Below are positions 20,721 to 32,144 of a stretch of DNA of 64,000 nucleotides, piece after piece. The DNA comes from Chamaecyparis obtusa (Eukaryota > Streptophyta > Pinopsida > Cupressales > Cupressaceae), in NCBI GenBank assembly GCA_027943335.1, contig BSBK01002798.1:1054001-1118000 (forward strand). The letters are read 5' to 3'. Positions within the stretch are counted from its first letter, which is position 1, and every line of letters begins with the position of its first letter. The notes beneath the pieces were generated by a model. It was not told the origin of the DNA. It saw only the letters and a list, made by a program, of their open reading frames with translations, and made no database searches. The position numbers and the translations under genes were made by a program.

Positions 20721-22020
20721 ATGGGTCGTGGGAGGCGAGATGCGGATCCAGGATTGGCAGACATGTTGAGACAACTTGCTGCTAGATTAGAAGTTGTTGA
20801 AACAGCCCAGAGAAGAGGAAGACATCTTGAAGATGTTAGTGATAATGAAATTGAGGAAGAACAAGGTGATGTAGAACCTGCACCGGCGATGGATCAAGGT
20901 GAGGAAAGATTGTTGAAAGCTTTGACAAATCTGAAGTCTACACCACACTTTAATCCTCCTAAGTATAGTGGAAAATTGGATTCTGATGAATTGGTGGACT
21001 GGATCACCAAGATGGAAAAGTACTTCGAATATGAAAATGTACCTGAGGAAAAGAAGGTGAAAATTGCAAGCACAAAGTTGAAGAGTCATGCATCCTTGTG
21101 GTGGGAACATCTGCAGTTGGACAGAAAGAGGAAAGGCAAAGACAAAATTAAGGTATGGAATAAAATGGTGAATAAATTGGAAGGAAAGTTCTTACCTTGT
21201 GATTATCAAATTAACCTAGTTAGGCGAATGCAAAGTTTGAGGTAGAAATATAGCTCGGTAAAAGAATATACTGAGGATTTCTATAGATTAGATATCAGAT
21301 CTGGACATGATGAAGATGATGTGGAATGAATTGCTAGATACCTGAATGGTTTGAGAGTTTCCATCCAAGAAGAAATCAGTTTAGTCAAATTGGAGAACAT
21401 TGAAGAGGCTTATCAATTTGCATTGAAGGCCGAGTTGAAATTGAACAAGAAACATGAGCAAAGACAAAGAGGTAGAGGTGGTAGATTCCCTAGAGGAAGA
21501 GATAGATCTTATGATGAAAATAGTAGATCTGATCTAGAAAAGACAAATCTGGATAAAGGCAAGACCGAGTGGAAAGGTGAAAGTTCATCTAGAGGCAGAG
21601 GCAGTAATTACCGAGGTGGTTATAACAGAGGTGATTTTTGAGGAACTTGTTACAACTGTGGAGGACATAGATCATTTGAGTGTACACATGCAATTAAGAA
21701 GGTCAGTAGCACTAGAAATGCTTTGGTGCAAGAAGAGTCACCGAATGAACCTGAGAAGGAAAATAACTTGATGGTAAGGAGAGCACTTTGGAGTGAAAGA
21801 AAGAAGATCTGGTAAGGAAAAGTTTTTTCAAAACCAAATGTAGAGTTTCTAATGAAGTTTGGAAGGTAATCATTGACAGTAGTAGCTCGGAGAACTTGGC
21901 ATCTGAGGAAATGGTTACAAAGTTGTTGTTGAAAAGGTTGGAACATCCGAAGCCCTATCAGATTTCATGGATCAAAGATGAGCATACACTCTTGGTAAGT
22001 GAACATGTTATGTGAATTTG
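20721..22020 (+). pseudogene. Gypsy gag and protease region
   Basis: The start is ATG 20721 (MGRGRRDADPGLADML). A coiled-coil-like N-terminus and an acidic stretch precede the gypsy gag domain (FNPPKYSGKLDSDELVDWIT, KIASTKLKSHASLWWEHL). Stops interrupt at 21243 (TAG), 21327 (TGA) and 21639 (TGA) in one frame. After an RGRG-rich basic region comes a knuckle reading CYNCGGHRSFEC. Its spacing is CX2CX2HX4C, two residues short of the normal CX2CX4HX4C. A frame change near 21800 leads to a protease-like segment IIDSSSSENLASEEMV, where the expected D-S-G has become D-S-S. Gag builds the particle and protease cleaves the polyprotein; both would be defective here. Confidence 0.88.
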
Positions 22021-22134
22021 AAAATTGGAAAGTACTATGATAAGGTGTTATGTGATATCATGCCTATGCATTGTTGTCATATTTTGTTGGGTAGACCTTA
22101 GCAATATGATAGACATGCTATATATGATGGGAGA

Positions 22135-23073
22135 TTGCATAAATATACTATTTGGGCTGATGGAAAAAGACAAATTTTGTTACCTTTGATTGAAGAACCT
22201 GTTAGTAATGTTTGCCAATCTATGAAAGTTTGTTTGATGGAAGGAAGAAAGTTTGTTAAGGATTTGAAGAAGAATGATGTATGTTTTGATGTGATTCCTG
22301 ACAAACCGAGTAAGAAAACAGAGGATAGTGTCCCTGAGGAGATTGATAAGTTACTCACCGAGTATAGTGAAATTATTTTTGATAATGTACTTGATGGTTT
22401 GCCACTGAAGAGAAGCATTGATCATTGCATGGATCTAATCCCTGGAGCTAGTTTACCGAATAAGGCACCACATCGGTTGACACTTACCGAGAATCAGGAA
22501 TTGAACCGACAGATTCAAGAATTGTTGCAGAAAGGTTTGATCAGAGAAAGTTTGAGTCCTTGTGCAGTACCTGCTATATTGGCACCTAAAAAGAATGGAG
22601 AATGGCGAATGTGTACGGATTCCAGAGCAATCAACAAGATAACAGTGAAATATAGGTTTCCTATACAGAGAATGGATGATATAATGGACAGTTTGACTGG
22701 AGCAAAGTATTTTACCAAAATTGATTTGAAAAGTGGGTATCATCATATCAGAATCAAAGAAGGTGATGAGTGGAAGACTGCATTCAAGACAAAAGAAGGT
22801 TTGTATGAGTGGTTGGTTATGCCCTTTGGTTTAACTAATGCACTGAGTACTTTTATGAGGTTGACGAATGGAGTTTTGAAGAAATTATTGAGTAAGTTTG
22901 TGATTGTATACCTAGATGATATTCTGATATTCAATAAGACCAGAGAAGAACCTTTGTTGCATGTTAAGCAAGTATTGCAGAGATTGAAAGAGGAAAAGTT
23001 GTTGATTAACCTGAAAAAAGTGTTCCTTCATGAAAGAGGAGATTGCGTATTTAGGATTTGTGATTTCAACTGA
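22135..23073 (+). pseudogene. Gypsy reverse transcriptase
   Basis: An open stretch of 312 codons carries the complete fingers-palm region. It includes LTENQELNRQIQELLQKGLI, then APKKNGEWRMCTDSRAINK, FTKIDLKSGYHHIRI, the FGLTNA block and the catalytic YLDDILIF (about 22909). RT copies element RNA into DNA in the particle. The frame is lost near 23030-23045, where the adjoining frame takes over (AYLGFVIS). This is the best preserved part of the element. Confidence 0.93.
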
Positions 23074-23785
23074 TGGTTTGAAGATGGATCCTGAAAAGGT
23101 TGAAGCTATTTTGAATTGGCCTACACCTGAGAATGCTAGTGAGGTAAGATCATTTCATGGTTTGGCAAGTTTGTACCAAAAGTTCATTAAGAATTTCAGT
23201 TCAATTTGTAATGCTATGACTGAGACTATGAGAGGAGATAAAAGAGAATTCAAGTGGACATATGGAGCTAATAAAATTTTTGAGACTCTAAAGCAAAAGG
23301 TTGTCGAATTGCCTATTTTGGCATTGCCTGACTTCAATAAGGTATTTCAAGTGGAATGTGATGAAAGTGGAAGTGCAATTGGAGCTATGTTGAGTCAAGA
23401 AGGTAAACCTGTTGCTTTCTTTAGTGAAAAGTTGAATGATGCAAAAAGGAAATACTCTGTGTATGATTAAGAATTCTATGCTATTGTTCAAGCACTGAAG
23501 AAATGGAGACATTATTTGATACCGAGTGAATTTGTGTTGTATACCGATCATAAAGCTTTATAGTATTTGAGTAGTCAGAATAAGTTGAATCAAAGACATA
23601 TGAAATGGGTTGAGTATTTGCAGAGTTATACATTTATGATAAAGCATAAGAATGGAGTCACTAACCGAGTTGCTGATGCATTGAGTAGAAGGAGATTTTT
23701 GATGACTGAGATGAAAATTAAAGTTCTTGGCTTTGATGACATGAGAGATTCTTATGAATTTGATCCAGATTTTTCTGAGCCATAG
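23030..23785 (+). pseudogene. Gypsy RT connection and RNase H domain
   Basis: Continues RT in a shifted frame: the LGFVIS and GLKMDPEKVEAI block, then RNase H-like FQVECDESGSAIGAMLSQEG, FFSEKLNDAKRKYSVYD and VADALSRR. Stops at 23468 (TAA), 23561 (TAG) and 23783 (TAG) fall where related proteins have Gln or Trp codons. RNase H removes the RNA strand during cDNA synthesis. Confidence 0.88.
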
Positions 23786-23854
23786 AGAAAGTGCAGAGCA
23801 CCTATTCAAGATCACCCGAGTACTAAATGGAAAGAATATTTCATTCAAGAAGGT

Positions 23855-25161
23855 ATGTTGTTTAAAGGTATTCAGTTATATATACCAAGAGGACCAATGA
23901 GAACTAATTTGATAAAAGAGAAACATATTAGTGGTTTGGCTGGACATTTTGGTGTTGATAAGACATTGAATTTGCTTAAGGAGAAATACTTTTGGCCACA
24001 GTTGTATAAAGATGTTCAAAAATTTGTGAAAAGTTGTGGAATTTGTCAAGTTGCAAAAGGAGTAAGTCAGAATACTGGATTGTATACACCGATTTCTGTT
24101 CCTGAGAAACCTTGGATTGACATCAGTATGGATTTTGTTCTTGGCTTACCGAAGACAGTAAGAGGTAATGATTCTATATTTGTTGTTGTGGATAGATTTT
24201 CTAAGATGGCACATTTTATACCTTGTAGAAAGACATCAGATGCAGTACATATAGTAGATCTTTTCTTTAAAGAAATTGTCAGATTACATGGATTACCGAG
24301 GAGTATCATCTCTGACCGAGACAGTAAATTTGTTGGATACTTTTGGAAGACCCTTTGGAGAAAGTTTGGCACCAAGTTGAAATATAGTTCTACATTTCAC
24401 CCACAGACCGATGGACAAACAGAAGTTGTAAATAGAAGTTTGGGAAATCTTTTGAGATGTTTAGTTGGAGACACACCGAGTAATTGGGAGTCTGTGTTGA
24501 CACAAGCAGAGTTTGCATACAGTAATTCAGTGAATAGGAGTACTAGAAAAACACCTTTTGAGATTGTAAATGGCATACAACCGAGAGGTATATCAGATTT
24601 GAGAGACATTGTTGATGAAAGAAAGAGAAGTGTTGAAGGAGTAAAGTTTGCTGAGTACATGAAGACATTGCATGAAGATGTGAAATACAAACTAGAGAAA
24701 AGTAATCAAAAATACAAAGACAGAGCTGATAGATCAAGAAGACATAAGACTTTTGCAGTCAGTGATAAAGTGATGGTTCATTTGAATAAAAGCAGATTTC
24801 CTGTTGGAATAGATGGGAAGCTGAAAATGAAGAAGTTTGGACCTTGCAAGATACTGAAGAAATTTGACAGTGGAAATGCTTATGAGATTGAGTTACCTGA
24901 TGACATGGACATATCACCTATCTTCAACATTGCTGATTTGTATGAGTATCATGAGTTGGATGAAGAAATGACAGTACCGAATGATTATCCTAAGAAACCA
25001 ATAGAAGAAGTTGAGCATATTTTGGAGCAAAGAATTGGCAGAAGTACAAGAGGAAAACAATATATGGAATATCTGGTAAAGTGGAAGAATAGACTCATTG
25101 AGGACAGTTCATAGATTTCACAATCTGAGTTGGATGCAGCTCGGATCGTACCTGCTTCATG
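23855..25161 (+). pseudogene. Gypsy integrase with C-terminal chromodomain
   Basis: 420 codons are open before one stop. The HHCC zinc-binding N-terminus is present (HISGLAGHFGVDKTLNLL, CGICQVAK). The DDE core follows, with MDFVLGLP, the ISDRDSKFVGYFW block and HPQTDGQTEVVN, so all three acidic residues are kept. A GPCKILKKF-type GPY/F segment and a chromodomain follow (VEHILEQRIGRSTRGKQYME, LVKW), interrupted at 25112 by TAG where a Trp is expected; coding continues to TGA at 25159. Integrase inserts the cDNA, and chromodomains of chromoviruses help target heterochromatin marks. The chromodomain places the element among chromoviruses. Confidence 0.92.
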
Positions 25162-25196
25162 ATTCGGAGAATCATTTTCAAATAACCCCTGGTGTT

Positions 25197-25870
25197 TGAT
25201 GTAGAAGCATCTCGGGTCCTTGGCAATCCTATGTCACCAAAAGATGTTTGAAGTTTTATGTGTTGCTCGGTTCCTTCTTTGACTGAGTTGGTTCGGTGTT
25301 GCTCGGTTTCCTTTGTTTACCAGTGTTGGTCAGTTATCTCTCTGGCACTCGACGAATTTCCCTGACGCTCGGTGATGCTTGTCTGGCGCTCGGTTATCCT
25401 TGCTTACCGAGTTGTTTGTTTTGGATTCCTGTTGAGGCCGACTCTTGCAATTAATTTTGGTCGTGGATTGAATGATAGTATCTATCATTGGGAAGCGTGT
25501 GGACCTAGATCTGGTCGTTCCTTCCGTTGATGATGGATCTGAAGGCCGACTTGATTCGGTAGCCTATTGTATAAATGTAGTTGTTTGGTTAGAGTTTAGG
25601 GAGTCAGTTTTGATAGAAGATAGAAGCTAGAAGTTTAGAGATTATTGGCAAATCCTCGCAAGTTGGAGGACTTCAGTACTTGATTGTAATATCTGGCCTA
25701 AACCAGGAAGGCCTTATAGCCCGGCATGTATGAATCAAATTGAAGATAGTATATGAAAGATATCTGCATTCTCTCTCACTTGTGTGTTTGTTTCTTTCGC
25801 GTGTGATCTCTGCAAGGTGGATCTGGTTAGGGTGTGCCTTTGGCCCCTCTCCCCATCCTCCTTTGCGTCA
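25197..25870 (+). repeat. 3' LTR of the smaller gypsy element
   Basis: Begins TGATGTAGAAGC and ends GCGTCA. Collinear with the 5' LTR. Confidence 0.9.
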
Positions 25871-25875
25871 GATTT

Positions 25876-26517
25876 TTCCAAAAGAGTTTCCATCCTCCAT
25901 AGGTTGAGATGAACCAAATTTGATCTCCAGACCCACAAGTGTTTCAATCAAAGAAATAGAATAAAATCAACATACCAAATGAGCTCTCTTCTCCCCTTTT
26001 ATAAGATTTTTAGGGAACATTCCAAAAACTCCTTTTAAAAAGCCTTTTAACTCCAAAAAAGTGATTTATTTTACTTCTACACTATTTTTGGCATTGTAAG
26101 TCACTTTTTAGCATATCATCGTTTAAATTGTTTCATCCTCTTTCCAATGAGCAGTAACATTGAGGTGTCCGATAATTTTTTCTATTAAAATGTGAATCTT
26201 AGTAAAATCAATTGACACCCAATTAGCAACAATGGTCAAAATGTGTCAGAATTGAACTTCGACTGTGTAGGAGTGATCTTGATGATGAAATATGATAAAC
26301 AGAACCAACAAGGTGACATACTAAAAATAGAGGCTCCCTCCAAGAATCTTGGAGCCCAAACTAGAAGCTAGAAATAACATTTGAATGAGTCATATGACTC
26401 CTCTAAACCATATGAGCTCATTGGTAATACCAGATTACCCCTTTCAAAATGTTGACAAAAACTCAGAAAATAAGTGCCAACTGCACTACAAGAGAACCTA
26501 AAAATGGGGACATTACA
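25876..26517 (-). repeat. LTR-like fragment with promoter (minus strand)
   Basis: Read on the minus strand, a TGTAATGTCCCC start at 26517 is followed by AAAAGTGACTTAC and AAATCACTTTT boxes. A TATA box in CTTATAAAAGGGGAG (near 25995) and a transcribed-looking stretch run into the gypsy insertion point. The same start and box arrangement occurs at 30947. It fits an LTR of a third retroelement family interrupted by the gypsy element; its far end may lie left of 19909. The call is by architecture only. Confidence 0.4.
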
Positions 26518-26733
26518 ATGTCAACCTTCTATCTAGATGAATCCAAGAAGAAAAACCTGAAGTTTTATTTAGGGTAAGCATGAATCACTCAACTTTTTGT
26601 TTTAATGGAACTTCTAATTCAAAAAGTGGTTTTATAACACACCTATTTTATTGTGTGTCATATTAAAAGGTTCAAATTGAAAAATTCACAAGACAAATTT
26701 GTGTTAAGGCTTGCTTTGTGAGCATGAAAACTA

Positions 26734-26741
26734 TATTTTAG
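26734..26741. repeat. Target-site duplication TATTTTAG, left copy
   Basis: Identical to 28710-28717. Confidence 0.9.
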
Positions 26742-27224
26742 CTAAGTTACTAGGGTTCGCCCCCTACCCCTCCGAACTGGCCCAAGTTTGAACTGGTCTG
26801 TGGTCCGGGTCCAGTTCGCCTATGGGTCCGGGCAGGGTTCAAAAATCTGGGCCTAGTTCGAACTTCTGCTCTGGACGAATGGACCCAGGTGGACTAGGTC
26901 ACCAAAAAACGAACACATGGCAAACTGGGGTGAACTTCACAGCACAAACGTCACTTTAGTTAATTTTTATTTGCAAATTTTATAAATTTTTGACATCCGG
27001 AACCCTAAAAGATGGATATGAAAGGATTTTTTTTTTTGTTCATGGGCGGGAGGATTTATACAAATATAACATTTAAGTATAAGAAATTTTAATTTCTTAT
27101 ACTTTAATTTATATTTGTGTAAATACCAGTTAAATACATTTCCAGGATGTTTGAGATAGGTTTCAACTTCATAGGAGTTAAGATGCAAATTCTAGATTTT
27201 GGGGGTTTTCGAAAAATTCCAGAC

Positions 27225-27300
27225 TTAGCCAAATTTCAAGATTCAGCAAGCCTTCAGCAGGGTTAGCCAAATTTCAAGATTCAGCAAGCCTTCAGCAGGG
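27225..27300 (+). repeat. 38-bp perfect tandem duplication
   Basis: Two adjacent identical 38-bp units (27225-27262 and 27263-27300) begin TTAGCCAAATTTCAAG and end CTTCAGCAGGG. Perfect identity suggests a recent slippage event inside the old hAT element. Confidence 0.95.
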
Positions 27301-27545
27301 TTACCTCCCACAATCCATCATGGCTTTCTAAGGTCAAACTAAAGCTAGCAAAATGATTCTCAAAGGGTTTTAACTCGTTTTATCACAAGTCAATTGGTTT
27401 CGACCCCATCTCTATGACAGACTTAGCTTAGCTCTCGCCCAAATCCCAGACAGACATGACTTCCCAATAGGCCAAAATCACTCAAACCTCATTTGCTGGA
27501 CCTAGGGACTTGAAAACAGCCACCAACAAAGATATAAATGTTAGA

Positions 27546-27630
27546 TATTGGTCCTTTTGTGTTGGATATACATGTTAGATATAACTTATATGAATATCTA
27601 ACATTTATATCCAACACAAAAGGACCAATA
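27546..27630. repeat. 85-bp hairpin inside the hAT element
   Basis: TATTGGTCCTTTTGTGTTGG and the following bases to about 27582 pair with 27594-27630. Arms are about 37 nt with few mismatches and the loop is about 11 nt. It may be a smaller foldback insertion. Confidence 0.9.
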
Positions 27631-28709
27631 CTTCAACACAATACTTTTACATCTTTATGTCTTATATCCCCCCGTCCCCCCTTCCCCTAGGGTGGTGTAA
27701 CTATGACTTGAAGTATATGATGGTATGATTGTTAATATTTCAGACTTTATAGGAAATCACAAATTGAAATACAACTACTTTTAAGGGTAAATAAACGAGG
27801 ATGGAAAATACCTGATATAGAAGCCTTAATATGACTTGTAGATGGTCTTTAGATTGTACAGATTTGTCCTTCGAATTTGATGGAATATTTCCTTATGATT
27901 TGTTCAAAGTTGTCTTTGAAAGAATGCTGAAGATTGTCCTTGATGTATGCTCTAATTTGCACCAATAGTCTGCTCCAAATATTCTGCCCTAGCTCGCTCC
28001 AATATTCTACTCTAATTCACTCCAATATTCTGCCCTAATTCACAGAATATTATACTATACTTCTGCTCTGAAGTGTGTGATAAGACACCTTGATTTAATG
28101 GATGAAGTCTGCAATTTCTCCTTTTATTTCTGCTCCTATTATGCGAAATCTTCTGCTGCTTATAGGTCTGCTTGTAGTGCGAATTACCTTAGCATGTTAT
28201 GTTTTTGATGCCGCTGTAATTCACACTCCAATCAAATATATATATGCGCAAGGAGGTGTGTCAAAGAGACATAACCTTTCAAACATATGGGGGCCGACCT
28301 CAATTAGGCAATTTAATAAACAATTACAAGTTATTCTTTTTCATGCATGAGTCATCCCTTAATTATTTAACAAGTCGTCCCTTCTTTCATAATTCTTTCT
28401 CAATGCAATATTAATAATATTATCTTCCTTCAAGGCCATAATATCAACAATGATCACAATTCATGATGCTATGATTACAAGTTTATGGTGTTTTTGTTGT
28501 TTAAATGTTGTTTTTATGATACTATGTGACATTCTTACTTTTACTCATGCTTCTAGGCTTCATAAATATGTATGTATATATATATATAATTTTAAAATTT
28601 TTACATGTATTTTCGAACCCAAACCCAAACCCCTTTTCAAAATTTTGTCGAACTTGTGAACCGGTTCTTCGTACCCGAACTTCGAACCGAACTCGAACCG
28701 GTAACTTAG

Positions 28710-28717
28710 TATTTTAG
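28710..28717. repeat. Target-site duplication TATTTTAG, right copy
   Basis: Identical to 26734-26741. Confidence 0.9.
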
Positions 28718-30430
28718 TGTAGAAACTATAGTATGCTTTTTAGTTGTCTTGATTAAATTGCATACAAAAATCTTCTTAACACTTATAAGTGATATTGGCA
28801 TTTAGGTCTTCAATATACTGTAATAGCCTACCCCTGTTTGCCACTAAATTCTGTTTGCCTGGTAATTTTTTGCAATTTCAATTCTGAGACATTTTGTCAA
28901 ACAGTTTGCTTGTTGCTGATTGGATGTTTCAGTTTGTACACGATTGCTAAGAAGTAACTGCAATAATTCACAGATTACATATGTATATCGAATAATGCAT
29001 ATGAACACTAATTTATGTATGGGTAGCAGTAGTGATCAACATACAATTAAAGAACTTGGTGATTGAACAGCAGAGAAACTTCCACCAACAAAAAAAAGCA
29101 CCATAAATCATTAAAGAGCAGTTTTTACAGATAGATAACTTGCTGAGTTTTAATGCAGGCTCCAATCTGAAAATATATTAATGTAGTGCTCAGAATTTGA
29201 CAGTTGGTTTGCAACTGTAAAGTGCAGGATACAGAGGATGGACAGCGGAAATTCTTCATTTCTTCATTACTCCAATTCCTCAAGACAAAGCATCATATGA
29301 TGATCAATCAGTTGCCATTCTTGTCCACAGCATGAAATTTGGACCATTCCCAAAATCAATAAGTCTGAATATGCATTCCCACAAATTCAGCAGCAAATGT
29401 CATGTTCAGTCACTTAATGGCAAATCTGAGAAAGTTAGCAGTGGTTTCCAACTGGAGCAGTGGACAAAACATCTCCATGGACAAATATAGGAAAAACCTA
29501 ACCAATCAAATGAAAAACTTTCAACCCCTGTGGCACTCAGGGAAAACCCATGTTCTCCAAGACAGGCTTGAATGGCACCGAGCCCAACCCCTGAAGCACG
29601 CACAGACTAAATTAGTTTATTAAGGCTGGCACACACTAACTATGGGGTCTCTACAATGATAATTCTGCAGCTAATGGAACGACTCAACAATCCACAGATA
29701 AGATTTGACGCAAAATATAGATACAGATTCCTGAAGTCAGATGCAGGCCCAGTAGGTAGTTTCCATACTGGCCCTTTACTAAACACTGGCAAAAAGAAAA
29801 ACACATCACTACAGTACAATTCCAATATGTGCCAGTCGTATTCAACCTGACATGCAGAGGAATGAGATCATTGTTCAATTGCTCAAGTATGTCTAATATT
29901 TGTTATCACCCACAGACAGGTAGTAGAAGGAAAGAAAACCAATTGCTGGATAGCCAGATAAGCAACACAAATGCATGTCATTCCTTCAACTGAGCCGTTA
30001 TTATATTGCAATAATCACCATAGTCTAATAACTTCAATAAATCATTCTCACAGCACAATGATGAACGCATATTAGTAAATAAGACTATATCTCTTTTCTT
30101 AATGTTCACACTTGCAAAACTTATTATTCTCCACAGCAACCATCAAATATATAAAATATTTCCCTTCAGAATGTATCGGCACCTGTGTAAGCCGCTCACC
30201 CAACTTTGATGTATTTCATTTCAATCATTAAACTCCCAAAAGAAACAACTCGCCCAGGCAATGCAAGCATTAAATTTGCACTCTGTCTCATTTAAAAATA
30301 TTATTCATCAATAAAACAAAGACGCTCAGAGACTACTTAGACGAAAGCTTCGACCACTCTATTCAACTGAATTAAATAATATTTTGACAATTCCAGAAAA
30401 TAAACACTGACATTATTTATTATCTTGTAA
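28718..30430. other. Intronic or intergenic sequence, no gene seen
   Basis: Only short, unconvincing open frames occur on either strand (for example 29406-29603 and 29640-29825 minus). I see no RNA gene, repeat array or TE terminus. Confidence 0.35.
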
Positions 30431-30947
30431 TTTCATCTCATATGGAGCTTAACAAAATTGAGTGACTTTGTTGGTACAATGTGAAATACCTGAAGTGATA
30501 TCTCTAACAGTCTGAAAATGAAGTAAACTGGTGAATTCGGAAAGGAATCCACCCTAACAATGAACTGGGTTCCCGTCCAATCCATCGAGAAATCCTGAAG
30601 GTCTCCGTCCTCAAGTTTCAAAATTGAAAGCCAGATGCTCTCAAACTTCTCCAAGAGAAAATTACCAAATACCCCATTTGAAAAGAGACTCAAACTTTCT
30701 TTTTATAACTCCCTGAAGAAGCTTCCAGAAACCCTTTTAAAATTCCCTTACATTTTAAATTTGGCTTTAACAAATGGGAAATAATGATAAAGTGACTTTT
30801 ATTTTACATTTTTTTCTTGACATAAAAAGTCACTTTAATTACTTTATTAAATAATTAAATTAAGTTGTGATTAAATTTATTATTTTTTGACAACTTAAAT
30901 TTTAATTTTAATTAACTTTTAATGTCTAAATAAAGGGGACATTACAT
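30431..30947 (-). repeat. LTR-like fragment with promoter (minus strand)
   Basis: On the minus strand, TGTAATGTCCCC starts at 30947. It is followed by AAAGTGACTTTTTATG and AAAAGTCACTTTATC boxes, then GTTATAAAAAG as TATA box near 30705 and an 86-codon open stretch (MSLFSNGVFGNFLLEKFESI). That stretch is probably transcribed LTR/leader rather than protein. The layout is shared with 25876-26517. I found no second LTR, primer site or TSD. Confidence 0.4.
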
Positions 30948-32144
30948 ATACTTTGGTATGTCTATTCTTTGCTAAAACTGCAGTTAAAAGTCCTTTTGTG
31001 AAATCTTTTGTGTGTGTACTTAAGTAGATCTAATCACTTTACTTACTGAATTCACAGGCTTTGAAGGTTTCTTTGAAATGAGTGATTGTGGCTTTCTACA
31101 TAATTCCTTGAAACTTTGTGCTTTTGTACTTAATCAGATTAAATCACTTCACTGAATTTGCAGACTTTGTAGTTTCCTTTGAAGTTGGTAACTGTGGCAT
31201 TCTACACAATCCCTATTAGTCCAAAAACATAAAATCTCATCTTTTATGGAAGTCTTGAATAGCCTTGTGCCCTATCTTGAGAACAAAAGACAGGTTTTCC
31301 TTCAAATTTATTTATACTTTATAATCCAAGAAATTCGACTAGTTCTAAGTTTTGTTTTAAATTTTCCATGTCACTGAATGTATTATAATATTATTTCTTT
31401 AACTCTTTCAAATAGAGTTTCCCCCTCAAATGCAAAGAAAGATTCTACCATAGTCTTCTGTTCTGGTGACAGGGACAAACTAAAATGCTAACACTTTCTA
31501 ATTCACAGAAAAAAGATGAAGTAAATTTGAAACCAAATCCCACCAAAAGTTTTTTCATGCCTATCATCCTTATAAATTATACACCCAAGAAAATAAGATG
31601 CAAATACTGAGGTTGCAGCTTGCTCTTATAGTGACCAAATTCTAAAAAAGATCTACAAAAACAGGGCCAAATGCCCTTTGTTAGTTGTCATTCCCATGAC
31701 AGATAACACATTCATCATTTGGAATGCATAATGGAAACCGAAAAAACATCATAAAATGGAAAATGCAAGGACCGTCTTTGTTGTGGAAAAACCCATGGAT
31801 TTTCTGAAGGTACATTCTAGGTTTTTCATGTGCAGCCTGCATTCACCCAAATACATCCATGGACATGCCTAGACAAATCCATCATGCACATGCAAAACTC
31901 AGAATGTACCAATAATGAACAAACCCTGTATCTGTATGTAGAGCAAATTGAACCAAAAAGCAAGGCTGCAACGGAGCATACCAATAAGGTGCCTAATTTT
32001 TATGTAAAATACATCAAGTACCCTCTTTCCAACCACACAAGCATACTTTTGAACAAAATACAAAAATTTCTTTGAAGAAAAAACTCATGTTGAGAAGTCA
32101 TGTTAAATAGTAAGTATTCTAAAGTTACGAGTGTTATGACATAC
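30948..32144. other. Probable host intron (downstream of the 82-codon exon)
   Basis: The sequence is non-coding and AT-rich. A diffuse direct similarity exists between about 31000-31100 and 31105-31200 (AATCACTTTACT and AATCACTTCACT, with GAATTCACAGGCTTTG and GAATTTGCAGACTTTG), suggesting an old duplication of roughly 110 bp. Nothing else is recognisable. Confidence 0.4.

Larger units (their letters stand above)
19909..25870 (+). mobile_element. Ty3/gypsy chromovirus, full length but inactive
   Basis: LTRs of about 675 bp (19909 to about 20585, and 25197-25870) start TGATGTAG and bound a gag-protease-RT-RNase H-integrase-chromodomain interior in gypsy order. The 3' LTR ends GCGTCA; the 5' LTR end is altered (GCGACG). 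Flanks are GATCT (19904-19908) and GATTT (25871-25875), a one-mismatch target duplication. The LTRs differ at several percent of positions by eye, so the insertion is old. Many stops and at least two frame changes make it non-functional. It is inserted in what looks like the U5 part of another, minus-strand LTR fragment. Confidence 0.93.
26742..28709. mobile_element. Non-autonomous hAT transposon, 1968 bp
   Basis: Perfect 9-bp terminal inverted repeats CTAAGTTAC and GTAACTTAG are flanked by the perfect 8-bp duplication TATTTTAG (26734-26741 and 28710-28717). The subterminal regions hold repeated GGGTTCG, GGTCCGGG and CGAACC motifs, like hAT transposase-binding sites. No transposase is encoded; open frames are short. 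Its 3' third (TATGATTACAAGTTTATGGTG, AACCCAAACCCC) is homologous to the intronic insertion at 57.4-58.5 kb. Its right terminus also matches the DUF659 element's end at 59977-59985, so that transposase family is the likely mobiliser. Confidence 0.93.

Noticed and set aside
20787..21110. Minus-strand ORF opposite gag of the smaller gypsy element
   Set aside because: It is the antisense shadow of a confirmed gag region.
31830..32075. Plus-strand 81-codon ORF antisense and next to the host exon
   Set aside because: No known domain, no splice or start context, and it lies in probable intron sequence.
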